A DNA stretch of 64,000 nt from positions 62,001-126,000 of the forward strand of contig NZ_JAVDDS010000003.1 of the NCBI RefSeq assembly GCF_030848475.1, in the 5' to 3' direction. Numbering within the stretch: position 1 is the first letter of the stretch; every line of letters starts with the position of its first letter. The DNA comes from Herbivorax alkaliphila. GTDB lineage: Bacteria; Bacillota; Clostridia; Acetivibrionales; Acetivibrionaceae. The position numbers and the translations under genes were made by a program. Shown here piece after piece: positions 1 to 9,711 of this stretch. A model generated the notes under the pieces. It was not told where the DNA came from. It saw only the letters and a program-made list of their open reading frames with translations, and made no database searches.

Positions 1-790
1 CATCTACTAGATATGCTCCTGTTTTAGCACCAGATCCGCCTCCATAAGCTGATAACGTTATTGCATGACCTTTTGGACTATAAATTCTGTCACCTTGCCC
101 ACCTTTGTTTATTATTCCTACTCGAATGGGACGATTAGCCCTTTCTGCTACCTCAATATTCTTAAGCATAATATCTTCTCTATTAATGATATAATTTGAC
201 GCTTCATTATTACTTACCAATATATCTTCTAAAGCAACATCTTCATTTGTAGGTAAAGGAAATTCAAAATTTTCAACATGCAAATTTTGCCTAAATGCAA
301 TAAAATAGACTCTTTTTCTAGACTGTGGCACTCCATAGTTACTAGCATTCAAAACCTCATAAAAAACTTTATATCCCATATCCTCAAGTATCTCTACCAT
401 TCTTAATATACTTTTTCCATCAGAATGATTTTTTAAATTTGCTACATTTTCCAAGAATAATATCTTAGGTTTGTGGCATTTAACAATTCTTGCTATTTCA
501 AAAAAAAGTGTTCCTCTTGAATCCTCAAAACCTTGTTGTTTACCACTAATACTAAAAGCTTGACACGGAAATCCTGCACATAAAATATCATGTGGAGATA
601 TATCTTTTTCACTAATCAAAGATATATCTCCCTTCGGAGTTTCTCCAAAATTAGTTTCGTATGTTTTTTGAGCATATTTGTCCCATTCAGATGTGAATAC
701 ACATTTAGCTCCAAATTTCTCAAGTGCTATTCTGAATCCTCCTATTCCTGCAAATAAATCTACAAATGTCATATTTGCCAATTCTTTCAT
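1..790 (-). CDS. DNA (cytosine-5-)-methyltransferase, C-terminus cut by window edge
   Basis: A C5-methyltransferase transfers a methyl group from SAM to cytosine in a specific DNA site. Read on the minus strand the protein begins MKELANMTFVDLFAGIGGF (SAM-binding motif I), then has GFPCQAFS (motif IV with the catalytic Cys), FLENVANL (motif VI), GVPQSRKRV (motif VIII) and part of the target-recognition region (ITLSAYGGGSGAKTG) before the window ends; motifs IX and X lie outside. I chose the ATG at 790 because GGGAGAGG lies about 9 nt upstream; the ATG at 799 directly abuts that site. It is probably a restriction-system methylase or an orphan one, but a partner endonuclease would be outside the window. 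The family call is firm; the target sequence cannot be read. Confidence 0.93.
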   Translation of the reverse strand, partial: MKELANMTFVDLFAGIGGFRIALEKFGAKCVFTSEWDKYAQKTYETNFGETPKGDISLISEKDISPHDILCAGFPCQAFSISGKQQGFEDSRGTLFFEIARIVKCHKPKILFLENVANLKNHSDGKSILRMVEILEDMGYKVFYEVLNASNYGVPQSRKRVYFIAFRQNLHVENFEFPLPTNEDVALEDILVSNNEASNYIINREDIMLKNIEVAERANRPIRVGIINKGGQGDRIYSPKGHAITLSAYGGGSGAKTGAYLVD

Positions 791-799
791 GTTTGCCAT

Positions 800-1452
800 C
801 CTCTCCCTATTGCTAATAATATATATAATACCATACCGAACGTATATTCGCAATCTGTTTTACACCTTAAATTCATATTGAAAAACTGTTTTTTTTTTGA
901 ATCAAAATTGATAATTTTTAAGGGTTTACTGCTTAAATAAGTTCCTCTTTTATTTCCTACGTAATTATAGATAAAAGCGTTATAAGAATAGAATATTATT
1001 TATTTTTTTGTATATAATATTTATTGTGTCTTTTACAATGGTGTCAGTATGTTAAAGAAATTTTTTATAGTAAAATTTAAAAAAATAATAAAATATATTT
1101 GAAATAGTCACTTAAAGTATGGTATTATTATACTTGCCAATAAATAAATTTAAGTGTGTTTCAAAATTATAGCAATCTTGCTAATGTAGAGCCTGTAAAT
1201 CAGGTGAAAAATCTACTTCATCTGATATTTTAAAAGATTAGATTTTTACGTAGTTTTTAATTTGGAATTTGAGCACTAGTATAATATTAGCAAAGCTGTG
1301 TAATCGGTTCCAACTGTTCATAAAAAATCAGTTATATGTTCCTTTATTATCAAGAAAAACGTTATTCTTTATTATTTGGATTGTTTTATATTAATAATAA
1401 AAAAATATAATGTTTATACTAAAAAAAATACAAAAAAAAAGAGGTATGAATT
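800..1452 (+). promoter_or_regulatory. glgB upstream region with promoter and structured 5' leader
   Basis: This 650-bp gap holds no gene I can support. A promoter-like pair, TTGAAA at 1099-1104 and TATTAT at 1123-1128 with an 18-nt spacer, would start a leader of about 300 nt. The leader has a small hairpin (AGCAA/TTGCT, 1171-1182) and two competing helices: GTAGA (1186-1190) with TCTAC (1212-1216), and AAAAATCTA (1207-1215) with TAGATTTTT (1239-1247). Both use the same TCTA, the layout of a regulatory switch. I match it to no known riboswitch. A TATAAT at 1406-1411 with TTGTTT at 1381-1386 (19-nt spacer) is a weaker, nearer promoter candidate. Confidence 0.4.
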
Positions 1453-3660
1453 ATGGTGAAAACAACTGCAAATTATGATGAAATTTCAAGAGTTATTAAT
1501 GCCGAACATTCAGATCCATTCAGCGTTTTAGGTATGCATTACCTAGAAGAAGAAAAGTCCATGGTAGTAAGAGCTTTTTTCCCAAATGCTGAGGAAATTT
1601 ATGTGATTGATGTTTCCAGTGATACTAAATATCAAATGACTCTAGTAGACGACAGAGGGTTTTTTGAAGTGTTGTTAAAGGAAAAATCAGGTTTTTTCAA
1701 GTATGTTTTGGAAGTAACGGACAGTACAGGAAACACATTTTCCACTTATGACCCATATAGTTTTCTGCCAGTTTTGACTGACCTTGACTTCCACCTTTTT
1801 AATGAAGGTAACCATCATAAGATATATGATAAACTTGGTGCTCACATGATGACTATCGATGGTGTTCAAGGTACTCTATTTGCTGTCTGGGCTCCCTGTG
1901 CAAAGAGAGTAAGTGTTGTCGGCAGTTTTAATCAATGGGATGGCAGAAGGCACGTTATGAGGTCTAGAGGTCCATCTGGTATTTGGGAGTTGTTTATTCC
2001 AGGTCTTAAGCAAGGCGACCTGTATAAATATGAAATTAAAACACCTCATGATGAATTATATGTTAAAACAGATCCATATGCCTTTTATTGTGAATTAAGG
2101 CCAAATACCGCTTCAATAGTATACGATATAGATGATTACAAATGGAATGACGATGAATGGATGAAGGAAAGAGATAATAATAGTAATTTTGAAAAACCAA
2201 TCTCTGTATATGAAGTTCATCTAGGATCATGGAAAAGAGTTTCAAATGATGAAAACGGATTCCATACATACAGGGAACTAGCAGATGATTTGGTTGAGTA
2301 CGTAAAATACATGGGGTACACACATATCCAACTTCTTCCTGTTTCAGAACACCCCTTTGATGGATCATGGGGATATCAAATAACTGGATACTATGCAGCA
2401 ACAAGCAGACATGGCGAGCCAAAAGACTTTATGTATTTTGTAGATAAATGTCACCAAAATGGCATAGGGGTGCTAGTTGACTGGGTACCTGCTCACTTTC
2501 CAAAAGACGGACATGGCCTAGCAAGGTTTGATGGAACTGCACTTTATGAGCACTATGATGAAAAACAGGGTGAGCATCCTGACTGGGGTACTCATGTATT
2601 TAATTATGGAAGACTTGAAGTTAAAAACTTTTTAATATCAAATGCTTTATTCTGGCTTGAAAAATACCATATTGACGGACTTAGAGTTGATGCAGTTGCA
2701 TCCATGCTTTATTTAGACTATGGTAAAAAAGATGGTCAATGGCTTCCTAATCGCTGGGGTGGAAAAGAAAATGTTGATGCTATAGACTTTATGCGTCAAT
2801 TGAATTCTACAGTATATGGCTATTACCCTGGTGTTACAATGGTGGCTGAAGAATCTACTTCTTGGGCTCTTGTAACAAAGCCTCCCTATGTTGGTGGATT
2901 AGGTTTTTCATATAAATGGAATATGGGTTGGATGAATGATTTCTTAACTTATATGAGTATGGACTCTGTATATCGTAAGCATCATCAAAACCTTGTAACT
3001 TTTTCCTTAATGTATGCCTTCTCAGAAAACTTCATATTAGTTCTTTCTCACGATGAAGTAGTACATGGAAAATGTTCAATGATAGAAAAAATGCCTGGGG
3101 ATTACTGGCAAAAGTTTGCTGGACTCCGTGCTAGCTACGGTTATATGTATGGTCATCCTGGAAAAAAACTTTTATTTATGGGTTGCGAATTTGCTCAGTT
3201 TATTGAATGGAACTATAAGCAAAGCTTGGATTGGCACTTATTAGACTATGACATGCACACAAAAATGCAAAATTATGTAAGAGATTTAAATGCCCTTTAT
3301 AAAAATGAAAAAGCTTTATTTGAAGTTGATTTTCACTATGAAGGTTTTGAGTGGATAGATTGTAATGATAATGAACACAGCATTATATCATTTATACGAA
3401 AAGGTAAGGACTGGCGTGATTCTTTAGTATTTTTGTGTAATTTCACACCTACCCCACATGATGATTATCGCATAGGAGTGCCTTTTGACACTGAATATAC
3501 AGAAGTTTTCAACAGTGACTGGGAAAAATATGGTGGAAGTAACGTTGGGAATTTTGAACCTATTAATGCACAATCTTCCGCTTTCCACGATAAACCATAT
3601 TCTATAAATGTAAAAGTTCCACCATTGGCAACTATAGTATTAAAACCTAAATTAAAGTGA
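1453..3660 (+). CDS. glgB: 1,4-alpha-glucan branching enzyme GlgB (GH13)
   Basis: GlgB makes alpha-1,6 branches in glycogen by cutting alpha-1,4 chains and re-attaching them; it is cytoplasmic. The 735-aa length fits bacterial GlgB with an extra N-terminal module (about 1-100) followed by a CBM48 module (about 130-230) and a GH13 barrel. By alignment with the E. coli motifs, the catalytic residues are Asp413 in RVDAVAS, Glu466 in MVAEEST and Asp534 in LSHDEVVHGK. The start follows an AGAGG site. The gene stands alone, without glgC/glgD/glgA nearby, and has a long leader that may regulate it. A strong hairpin follows the stop. Confidence 0.97.
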   Translation: MVKTTANYDEISRVINAEHSDPFSVLGMHYLEEEKSMVVRAFFPNAEEIYVIDVSSDTKYQMTLVDDRGFFEVLLKEKSGFFKYVLEVTDSTGNTFSTYDPYSFLPVLTDLDFHLFNEGNHHKIYDKLGAHMMTIDGVQGTLFAVWAPCAKRVSVVGSFNQWDGRRHVMRSRGPSGIWELFIPGLKQGDLYKYEIKTPHDELYVKTDPYAFYCELRPNTASIVYDIDDYKWNDDEWMKERDNNSNFEKPISVYEVHLGSWKRVSNDENGFHTYRELADDLVEYVKYMGYTHIQLLPVSEHPFDGSWGYQITGYYAATSRHGEPKDFMYFVDKCHQNGIGVLVDWVPAHFPKDGHGLARFDGTALYEHYDEKQGEHPDWGTHVFNYGRLEVKNFLISNALFWLEKYHIDGLRVDAVASMLYLDYGKKDGQWLPNRWGGKENVDAIDFMRQLNSTVYGYYPGVTMVAEESTSWALVTKPPYVGGLGFSYKWNMGWMNDFLTYMSMDSVYRKHHQNLVTFSLMYAFSENFILVLSHDEVVHGKCSMIEKMPGDYWQKFAGLRASYGYMYGHPGKKLLFMGCEFAQFIEWNYKQSLDWHLLDYDMHTKMQNYVRDLNALYKNEKALFEVDFHYEGFEWIDCNDNEHSIISFIRKGKDWRDSLVFLCNFTPTPHDDYRIGVPFDTEYTEVFNSDWEKYGGSNVGNFEPINAQSSAFHDKPYSINVKVPPLATIVLKPKLK

Positions 3661-3720
3661 CCTATCTTTAGGTAGATTTAAAACTTAAAATCAATAATCT
3701 TAGAAATGTAACATTCTTAA

Positions 3721-3754
3721 AAAAGCAAAGAAATTTGAAATTTCTTTGCTTTTT
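3721..3754. terminator. Bidirectional terminator between glgB and sigI
   Basis: Perfect inverted repeat AAAAGCAAAGAAATTT / AAATTTCTTTGCTTTT with a 2-nt centre and T-runs on both strands. It sits between the convergent glgB and sigI stops and can serve both. Confidence 0.85.
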
Positions 3755-3756
3755 AT

Positions 3757-4467
3757 TTATATCCCATTTATATAGTTAACATATTCTTTTATAAACTGAT
3801 AATCCCCTGTGTATATTAATAAAACTGTTATTATGTATTTTCTAAACCTCTCTATTTTTTTTCTTGGTATTTTCAAATGTTTCTCTATTTCAGCCATTGG
3901 TATGGTCTTGCTTTTTTTTATCCCCTCTAACATTTCTCTTCTTGAAAGTATAAATCTGACTATCTGTGACACTACAAGTCGTGTACTTTTATGTTTAGGA
4001 GATATTTTTACAAGTTCTAAAAAAGATATATTCCACTCTTCCAATTCCTGACTCAATTGCTGTAGTTCTAACCGTCGATACTCGCTGGCTTCTTCTTTAG
4101 AGTAATTTTCCAAAGATTTCATCACCGAAAGATCAATTTCACTTTCCTCATCATTATTGTTGCTTTTTAAAGAAAGTACCTCTGCATGCTTTTTTTCTTT
4201 TCTATAGTAATCAATAATTCTTCTTTTAATTACATTTTGAGAAAAAGATAGAAAGTTACCCTTAGAGCTTTTATATGCTTTAATTGCTTCAACAAAAGCA
4301 ATTAATCCAATACTGAGTTCATCATCACATCCATAGGAAACATACCTGCCTGCAACTTTTTTTGCACACGCAGCAATAAACGGCTTGTATTCTTCTACGA
4401 ATTTATTTATATCTTCCTCACTATTTTTAATACTTTCAACTCTCTGATTGATAACATTAGGGTGCAT
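3757..4467 (-). CDS. sigI: SigI-family RNA polymerase sigma factor, without an adjacent anti-sigma gene
   Basis: SigI factors are group 3 sigma-70 proteins; in cellulolytic clostridia several copies control cellulosome genes in response to polysaccharide sensed by a partner RsgI. The 236-aa product has a region 2 (FIAACAKKVAGRYVSYGCDD, then DDELSIGLIAFVEAIKAY and the FLSFSQNVIKRRIIDYYRKE helix) and the charged C-terminal region typical of SigI rather than ECF factors. The start is supported by AGGAGG 5 nt upstream. A partner rsgI normally follows directly, but here the gene ends at a terminator and convergent glgB, so it is an orphan copy. The genes it controls cannot be told from the sequence. 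Confidence 0.88.
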   Translation of the reverse strand: MHPNVINQRVESIKNSEEDINKFVEEYKPFIAACAKKVAGRYVSYGCDDELSIGLIAFVEAIKAYKSSKGNFLSFSQNVIKRRIIDYYRKEKKHAEVLSLKSNNNDEESEIDLSVMKSLENYSKEEASEYRRLELQQLSQELEEWNISFLELVKISPKHKSTRLVVSQIVRFILSRREMLEGIKKSKTIPMAEIEKHLKIPRKKIERFRKYIITVLLIYTGDYQFIKEYVNYINGI

Positions 4468-4515
4468 AGATGCCTCCTATATTCTAAGAAGAGAAATAGA
4501 AAAACGTTAATATTT

Positions 4516-4544
4516 ATTATATCAATAAACCTTAAAAAACACAA
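4516..4544 (-). promoter_or_regulatory. Probable sigma-A promoter of sigI
   Basis: On the minus strand TTGTGT (4539-4544) and TATAAT (4516-4521) are separated by 17 nt and lie about 50 nt upstream of the sigI start. The -10 is consensus and the -35 has four of six matches. Confidence 0.5.
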
Positions 4545-4553
4545 ATACAAATT

Positions 4554-4580
4554 GAGACAAGGGAACCGCCCCCCTGTCTC
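4554..4580. repeat. Repeat A (REP-like palindrome), copy 1
   Basis: A 27-bp imperfect palindrome beginning GAGACAAGGG and ending CCCCCTGTCTC, directly 3' of the stop codon at 4587-4589. It is a slightly diverged copy of the element at 4868, 44173, 45435 and 46798. Confidence 0.85.
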
Positions 4581-4586
4581 ACTGTC

Positions 4587-4847
4587 TCATATTTCGGCTC
4601 TTATTTCGAATCTATCAAATTTGACTTTCTCAACAAATTGATCTTTTGTAAAAAAAGTTTTTCTATATCGAACAAATTCAGACGTATTTTTATCAAGCCA
4701 CAAAGGCACAGGAATATCCAATTCTCTACAAAGATTAATTAAAGTATCTTCCAGTTCATCTCTAAATGATTTTTCCTGGCCTCTTCTATCTATTTTAGAT
4801 TCTTTTATTATTTTATTTTCTCTGTATAATTTTCCAGTTAATATCAT
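4587..4847 (-). CDS. Conserved small protein of unknown function (86 aa)
   Basis: I recognise no named domain. The 86-aa product is soluble, charged and without signal or membrane segment; a central stretch (LCRELDIPVPLWLDKNTSEF) has the look of a conserved motif. The ATG follows AAAGGAAAGG at good spacing. The gene follows cimA by 46 bp on the same strand and has a repeat A element on each side, so it may be the last cistron of the ilv-leu operon or an independent insertion between repeats. Codon use resembles the neighbours. No function is proposed. Confidence 0.75.
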   Translation of the reverse strand: MILTGKLYRENKIIKESKIDRRGQEKSFRDELEDTLINLCRELDIPVPLWLDKNTSEFVRYRKTFFTKDQFVEKVKFDRFEIRAEI

Positions 4848-4867
4848 TTTGCCTTTCCTTTTCTAAG

Positions 4868-4895
4868 TGAGACAAGAGAACCGTCCCCCTGTCTT
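4868..4895. repeat. Repeat A (REP-like palindrome), copy 2
   Basis: A 28-bp palindrome, TGAGACAAGAGAACC followed by GTCCCCCTGTCTT, overlapping the last bases of the cimA stop codon. Near-identical to the copies at 44173, 45435 and 46798. Confidence 0.9.
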
Positions 4896-6456
4896 ATTTT
4901 TCTTCAATAAGTTTATACTCTATTGAATCAACAAGAGCTTGCCAGCTTGCCTCAATTATGTCTGTTGATACACCAATTGTTGTCCAGACTTCTTTTCCGT
5001 CTGTAGACTCAATTAAAACTCTAACTTTTGCAGCTGTTGCAGAACTTGAGTCAAGAACTCTTACCTTATAATCTGTAAGTTTCATATCTTTTATCTGAGG
5101 ATAAAATCTCTCTAAAGCTTTTCTCAATGCATTATCCAATGCATTTACAGGTCCATCGCCCTCATCTGCTGTCATTTCTTGCTGACCATCTACATTGATT
5201 TTTATTATTGCAGAGGAATTTGCTTTGCTGATTGAAGGCTCATTTACAAGCACTTTAAACTCTCCCAAATCAAAATGAGGCTTGTACTTGCCTAAAATCT
5301 TGCGTATTATCAACTCAAGTGAACTCTCTGCTCCTTCATATTGGTAACCTTTAAATTCCATTTCTTTGAGCTTTTCCAAAATCACTTTAGTCTCTGGAGA
5401 GTCTCTAGTTATAGATTTATCAAAGCTGTTTACAAAGTTTAGCAGTGCACTTCTTCCTGCAACTTCAGACATAAGAAATACTCTTTCATTCCCCACAGTT
5501 TCAGGAGCTATATGCTCATATGCTGTAGGATTTTTATTTACTGCATCAGCATGCATACCCGCCTTATGAGCAAAGGCAAAATTCCCTACATAAGGAGCTC
5601 TTTCATCATGAAGAACATTTGCTATTTCACTTATATATTTAGATGTTGTTGTAAACTCAGAAATACTGTCTTCAAGTATACAACTATACTCATCTTTTAG
5701 CTGTAAGTTAGGTATTATTGTAGTCAGGTTTGCATTACCTATTCTTTCCCCATAACCATTCATAGTTCCCTGAACCTGAACAGCTCCTGCCTTAACTGCC
5801 ATAATTGAATTAGCAACTGCCATACCAGTATCATTATGACAGTGAATTCCTATATCTTCTTTAAATTCTTTTACCACCCTTGATGTTATCTCGTATATCT
5901 CATCAGGAAATGTCCCTCCATTTGTGTCACAAAGGCACAAGCTGTCGGCACCACCCTCTGATGCTGCTCTAAGTGTTTTAATAGCATATTCTGGATCAGC
6001 CTTGTACCCATCAAAAAAATGCTCTGCGTCAAAAACCACTTCTTTATTTTTGTTTTTAAAAAAAGCTATGGTATCACGAATCATGCTTAAGTTTTCATCC
6101 AATGTGGTTTTCAAAATTTCAGTAACTTGGAACCCCCAACTCTTTCCAAATATTGCTATAGCAGGTGTATCAGCCTTCAAAAGAGATTTTACGTTGGCAT
6201 CTTCTTCCACAGGTTTGTTAACCCTTCGTGTGCTTCCAAAGGCAATAACCTTTGAATGTTTTAGATTGATTTTTTTTACCCTCTCAAAAAATTCCAAATC
6301 TTTAGGATTAGAACCAGGATTACCTGCTTCAATATATGCTACCCCAATACTGTCCAGCTTCTCAACGATTTTTAGCTTATCCTCAACACTAAAGGAAATT
6401 CCTTTAGCCTGAGCACCATCTCGAAGTATAGAGTCATATATTAAAACTTTTTTCAT
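4894..6456 (-). CDS. cimA: (R)-citramalate synthase CimA (LeuA-like)
   Basis: CimA condenses pyruvate and acetyl-CoA to (R)-citramalate, the first step of the threonine-independent isoleucine route. The product (520 aa from the chosen start) has the DRE-TIM motif in the form YDSILRDGAQ, the HCHNDTGMAVANS metal site and the GTMNGYGERIGN motif, then a C-terminal LeuA-type regulatory domain (about 390-515). The residues after DGAQ (AKGISFS instead of the PGV of LeuA) point to CimA. I chose ATG 6456 because AGGAGG lies 8 nt upstream; ATG 6462 is too close to it. It follows leuA by 12 bp in a leucine T-box operon, so isoleucine precursor synthesis appears co-regulated with leucine. Confidence 0.9.
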   Translation of the reverse strand: MKKVLIYDSILRDGAQAKGISFSVEDKLKIVEKLDSIGVAYIEAGNPGSNPKDLEFFERVKKINLKHSKVIAFGSTRRVNKPVEEDANVKSLLKADTPAIAIFGKSWGFQVTEILKTTLDENLSMIRDTIAFFKNKNKEVVFDAEHFFDGYKADPEYAIKTLRAASEGGADSLCLCDTNGGTFPDEIYEITSRVVKEFKEDIGIHCHNDTGMAVANSIMAVKAGAVQVQGTMNGYGERIGNANLTTIIPNLQLKDEYSCILEDSISEFTTTSKYISEIANVLHDERAPYVGNFAFAHKAGMHADAVNKNPTAYEHIAPETVGNERVFLMSEVAGRSALLNFVNSFDKSITRDSPETKVILEKLKEMEFKGYQYEGAESSLELIIRKILGKYKPHFDLGEFKVLVNEPSISKANSSAIIKINVDGQQEMTADEGDGPVNALDNALRKALERFYPQIKDMKLTDYKVRVLDSSSATAAKVRVLIESTDGKEVWTTIGVSTDIIEASWQALVDSIEYKLIEEK

Positions 6457-6468
6457 TTCCATTACCTC

Positions 6469-7986
6469 CTAACTTTCCCCTTCGCTTATTGCTCTGTTAA
6501 TCGCATTTAAATATGCTTTTACACTGGCCTCTATAACATCAACACTTACACCTCGTCCTATAAATATTTCATCATCTTTAGCAACTCTAACTGTAACTTC
6601 GCCTAATGCATCCTTTCCTTCTGTAACTGCTGCTAAAGAGTAATCTTCAAGTGTAAAAATCACACCCACTACTCTCTCCATAGCATTGAAAGCGGCATTT
6701 ACAGGACCATCACCTGTTGCAGCCTCTGTAAGTATTTCTTCATTCTTTTTAAGAGAAATGGTAGCAGTTGAAACACTCTTGTTACCACTGGTAATCTGAA
6801 AACTATCCAGTTCATATATTTCAACAACTTCTGAAACTTTCTCTTCTACAAGTGCCTCAATATCTTTATCAAGTACAACTTTCTTTTTATCTGCCAAATC
6901 CTTGAACATTACAAATGCTTTTTGTATTTCCTCAGTTGTCAAAGTAGTATATCCAAGTTCTTTAAGCCTTTCTTCAAAAGCATGTCGCCCTGAAAGTTTT
7001 CCCAATACCATTCTATTTTTAGAAAGTCCAATGGATTCAGGTGTCATTATCTCATAAGTGGTTTTTTCAGACAAAACACCATGCTGATGAATTCCCGACT
7101 CATGTGCAAATGCATTAGACCCCACTATTGCCTTGTTAGGTTGAACTTTAATGCCTGTAAGGCTTGAAACCAGCTTGCTTGTTCTGTATATCTGTGTTGT
7201 ATCAAAATTATGACCTATATTATAAAAGTCCTTTCTTGTCTCTAAACCCATTATTATCTCTTCAACTGCTGCATTGCCTGCTCTTTCTCCTAATCCATTT
7301 ATTGTACATTCTATCTGTGTTGCTCCATTTGCTACAGCTGCAAGGGAATTGGCTACAGCTAACCCTAAGTCATTATGACAATGAACACTTATATCTGCTT
7401 TGTCAATATTTGAAACATTCTCTTTAATTGATTTTATCAAAACACCATATTCTGCTGGGGTTGTGTAACCTACAGTATCAGGTATATTAACAACAACAGC
7501 ACCTGCATCTATTACACTTTCCAAAACTTTAAATAAAAATTCAGGCCTTGTTCTGCTGGCATCCTCTGCTGAAAACTCTATTTCATTACAATATTTCTTT
7601 GCATATTTAACCATTTCCACAGCTCTTTCAAGCACTTTTTCTTCTGACATTTTAAGCTTATACTTCATATGAATATCAGAAGTTGCAATAAAGGTATGAA
7701 TTCTCGGACTCTTTGCACCTTTAACAGCTTCCCAAGCTCTATCAATATCCTTTTCTACCGCTCTGCAAAGGCTTGCAACAGAAACATTTTTTACATTTTC
7801 TGAAATTGCTTTAACTGCCTCGAAATCACCAGGAGACGCAATAGCAAATCCCGCTTCAATAACATCTACTCCTAATTTTTCTAACTGCCATGCAATCTCC
7901 AATTTTTCATGAATATTCAAATTAACTCCTGGAGTTTGCTCTCCATCTCTTAATGTAGTATCAAATATTTTTATTCTATCTGTCAT
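6469..7986 (-). CDS. leuA: 2-isopropylmalate synthase LeuA
   Basis: LeuA condenses acetyl-CoA with 2-ketoisovalerate, the committed step of leucine synthesis. The 505-aa product carries [18 protein letters not shown] (DRE-TIM motif), [15 protein letters not shown] and [10 protein letters not shown], then a C-terminal allosteric domain (about 365-500) with [10 protein letters not shown]. The ATG at 7986 follows GGAGG at 7 nt. It lies downstream of ilvC after a 107-bp spacer holding an intra-operon hairpin, and is followed closely by cimA. leuB, leuC and leuD are not in the window, so the pathway is split in the genome. Confidence 0.95.
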   Translation of the reverse strand: MTDRIKIFDTTLRDGEQTPGVNLNIHEKLEIAWQLEKLGVDVIEAGFAIASPGDFEAVKAISENVKNVSVASLCRAVEKDIDRAWEAVKGAKSPRIHTFIATSDIHMKYKLKMSEEKVLERAVEMVKYAKKYCNEIEFSAEDASRTRPEFLFKVLESVIDAGAVVVNIPDTVGYTTPAEYGVLIKSIKENVSNIDKADISVHCHNDLGLAVANSLAAVANGATQIECTINGLGERAGNAAVEEIIMGLETRKDFYNIGHNFDTTQIYRTSKLVSSLTGIKVQPNKAIVGSNAFAHESGIHQHGVLSEKTTYEIMTPESIGLSKNRMVLGKLSGRHAFEERLKELGYTTLTTEEIQKAFVMFKDLADKKKVVLDKDIEALVEEKVSEVVEIYELDSFQITSGNKSVSTATISLKKNEEILTEAATGDGPVNAAFNAMERVVGVIFTLEDYSLAAVTEGKDALGEVTVRVAKDDEIFIGRGVSVDVIEASVKAYLNAINRAISEGES

Positions 7987-8068
7987 ATTTATACCTCCAA
8001 TCGTACACAATCAATCCCATATTTATAAATAACTTCATTTTATTTTTCTATTAACCAATGGTTTTTTT

Positions 8069-8107
8069 ATAGTTTGCGAAGAAAATATATTTTCTTCGCA
8101 AAACTAT
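8069..8107 (-). other. Intra-operon RNA hairpin between ilvC and leuA
   Basis: On the minus strand ATAGTTTTGCGAAGAAAA pairs with TTTTCTTCGCAAACTAT across a short loop. The sequence after it on that strand is A-rich, not U-rich, so it is a poor terminator. A role in mRNA processing, stability or partial attenuation between ilvC and leuA is inferred. Confidence 0.6.
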
Positions 8108-8119
8108 AAATATTGTTTA

Positions 8120-9112
8120 CTATTTTAACCAACTCATCATTTTTCTCAATTCAGCTCCAACCTTCTCAACCTGATGTTCTGTTTCCATAGTTCTCATTGA
8201 TAGGAAGTTTGCTCTTCCTCCTGAATTATTTTCAGAAATCCAGTTTGAAGCAAACGTACCATTTTGTATTTCTGTAAGTACTTTCTTCATTTCTTTTCTT
8301 GTCTCATCAGTTATAACTCTTTTTCCTGTTACATAGTCACCATATTCTGCAGTTTCACTTATTGAGTACCTCATGTATGAGAAACCACCTTGGATAACCA
8401 TATCTACAATAAGCTTCATCTCATGTACACATTCAAAATAAGCTATTTCAGGTTGGTAACCTGCATTTACCAATGTTTCAAAACCTGCCTTCATCAATTC
8501 AGTAACTCCACCACAAAGCACTGCCTGTTCACCAAAAAGATCCGTTTCTGTCTCTTCTCTAAATGTTGTTTCGATGATGCCTGCTTTACCAGCTCCTATT
8601 CCAGATGCATACGCCAGTGCATAATCTTTCGCTTTTCCTGAAGCATCTTGATGTATAGCTATCAATGAAGGTACTCCCTTACCTTCTACATATTGACTTC
8701 TCACAGTGTGTCCTGGTCCTTTAGGTGCAACCATTACAACATCAACGTCTTCCGGCGGATCTATTTGGCAATATTGAATGTTAAATCCATGAGCAAACAT
8801 CAACACGTTACCAGACTGTAAATTTTCTTTTATGCTTTTTTCATAAATTGTCTTCTGTACCTGATCAGGAACAAGAATCATTATTAAGTCACCAAGTTTT
8901 GCTGCTTCAGCAGTATCAACAACCTTAAGTCCATCATCAGCCACCTTTTGTCTGCTTTTAGATGTAGGAGATAATCCAACAACAACATCCACTCCGCTAT
9001 CTTTCAAGTTTTGTGCATGTGCATGCCCCTGACTACCATATCCTAAAATCGCCACAGTTTTACCTTTTAATAAATCAAGATTACAATCACTTTCATAATA
9101 CATTTTCGCCAT
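8120..9112 (-). CDS. ilvC: Ketol-acid reductoisomerase IlvC (class I)
   Basis: IlvC converts acetolactate or acetohydroxybutyrate to the dihydroxy acid using NAD(P)H and Mg2+. The 330-aa length fits class I enzymes. It has the Rossmann motif [20 protein letters not shown] near the N-terminus, [32 protein letters not shown] and the metal-binding [13 protein letters not shown] region. The ATG at 9112 (MAKMYYESD) is preceded by GATGAGGAG with 8-nt spacing; an in-frame GTG at 9121 lies inside that site and is less likely. The ilvN stop is only 5 nt upstream, so the two genes are translationally close. Confidence 0.97.
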   Translation of the reverse strand: MAKMYYESDCNLDLLKGKTVAILGYGSQGHAHAQNLKDSGVDVVVGLSPTSKSRQKVADDGLKVVDTAEAAKLGDLIMILVPDQVQKTIYEKSIKENLQSGNVLMFAHGFNIQYCQIDPPEDVDVVMVAPKGPGHTVRSQYVEGKGVPSLIAIHQDASGKAKDYALAYASGIGAGKAGIIETTFREETETDLFGEQAVLCGGVTELMKAGFETLVNAGYQPEIAYFECVHEMKLIVDMVIQGGFSYMRYSISETAEYGDYVTGKRVITDETRKEMKKVLTEIQNGTFASNWISENNSGGRANFLSMRTMETEHQVEKVGAELRKMMSWLK

Positions 9113-9117
9113 TAAAA

Positions 9118-9630
9118 TCACTCCTCATCATTATTGTTAGCTCTTATATATTTATTGCCTCTTTCGATGGCAATTTTACCTGTTCTTACAATTTCCTTAA
9201 TGCCAAACTGATTTAACATGTCTTCTAAAGCTGCAACTTTGTTGGTTTGCCCGGATATTTCGATAGTAAGCGTGTCTTTTGATACATCAACTATATTTGC
9301 CCTAAATATTTCTACAATCTGAATTATTTCAGATCTTGTTGACGTATTAGCCTCAACCTTTATAAGTGCCAGTTCTCGTCCTACAGATTCATCCTTGTAG
9401 AGCTTCTTTATCTTTATTACATCTACAAGTTTATTAAGCTGTTTGCCAACCTGCTCAACAATATAATCGTCTCCGTCAACAACAATGGTAATTCTTGAAA
9501 TTTCAGGATTCTCTGTCACTCCAACTGCCAAGCTGTCAATATTAAATCCTCTTCTACTAAATAACCCAGCTACTCTTGATAAAACTCCAGCATGGTTTTC
9601 AACTAAAACTGATAGAGTGTGTTTTGCCAT
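9118..9630 (-). CDS. ilvN: Acetolactate synthase small (regulatory) subunit IlvN
   Basis: IlvN is the regulatory subunit that confers valine feedback control on acetolactate synthase. The 170-aa product has an N-terminal ACT domain ([20 protein letters not shown], then [14 protein letters not shown]) and the C-terminal IlvN-specific domain (about 85-160). The start has a perfect AAGGAGG. It lies 81 bp downstream of ilvB and just before ilvC in the T-box operon. Confidence 0.96.
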   Translation of the reverse strand: MAKHTLSVLVENHAGVLSRVAGLFSRRGFNIDSLAVGVTENPEISRITIVVDGDDYIVEQVGKQLNKLVDVIKIKKLYKDESVGRELALIKVEANTSTRSEIIQIVEIFRANIVDVSKDTLTIEISGQTNKVAALEDMLNQFGIKEIVRTGKIAIERGNKYIRANNNDEE

Positions 9631-9711
9631 TAATACAACCTCCTTACTCCAGTAAATTTTCTATTATATAAACTCTTATTACAACTTAAGCTGCAATCAA
9701 AGTAAATAAGC

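Noticed and set aside
2063-2422. Long open frames antisense to glgB, cimA, ilvB and other genes.
   Set aside because: They are shadows of strong coding genes, lack ribosome sites, and have compositions unlike real proteins.
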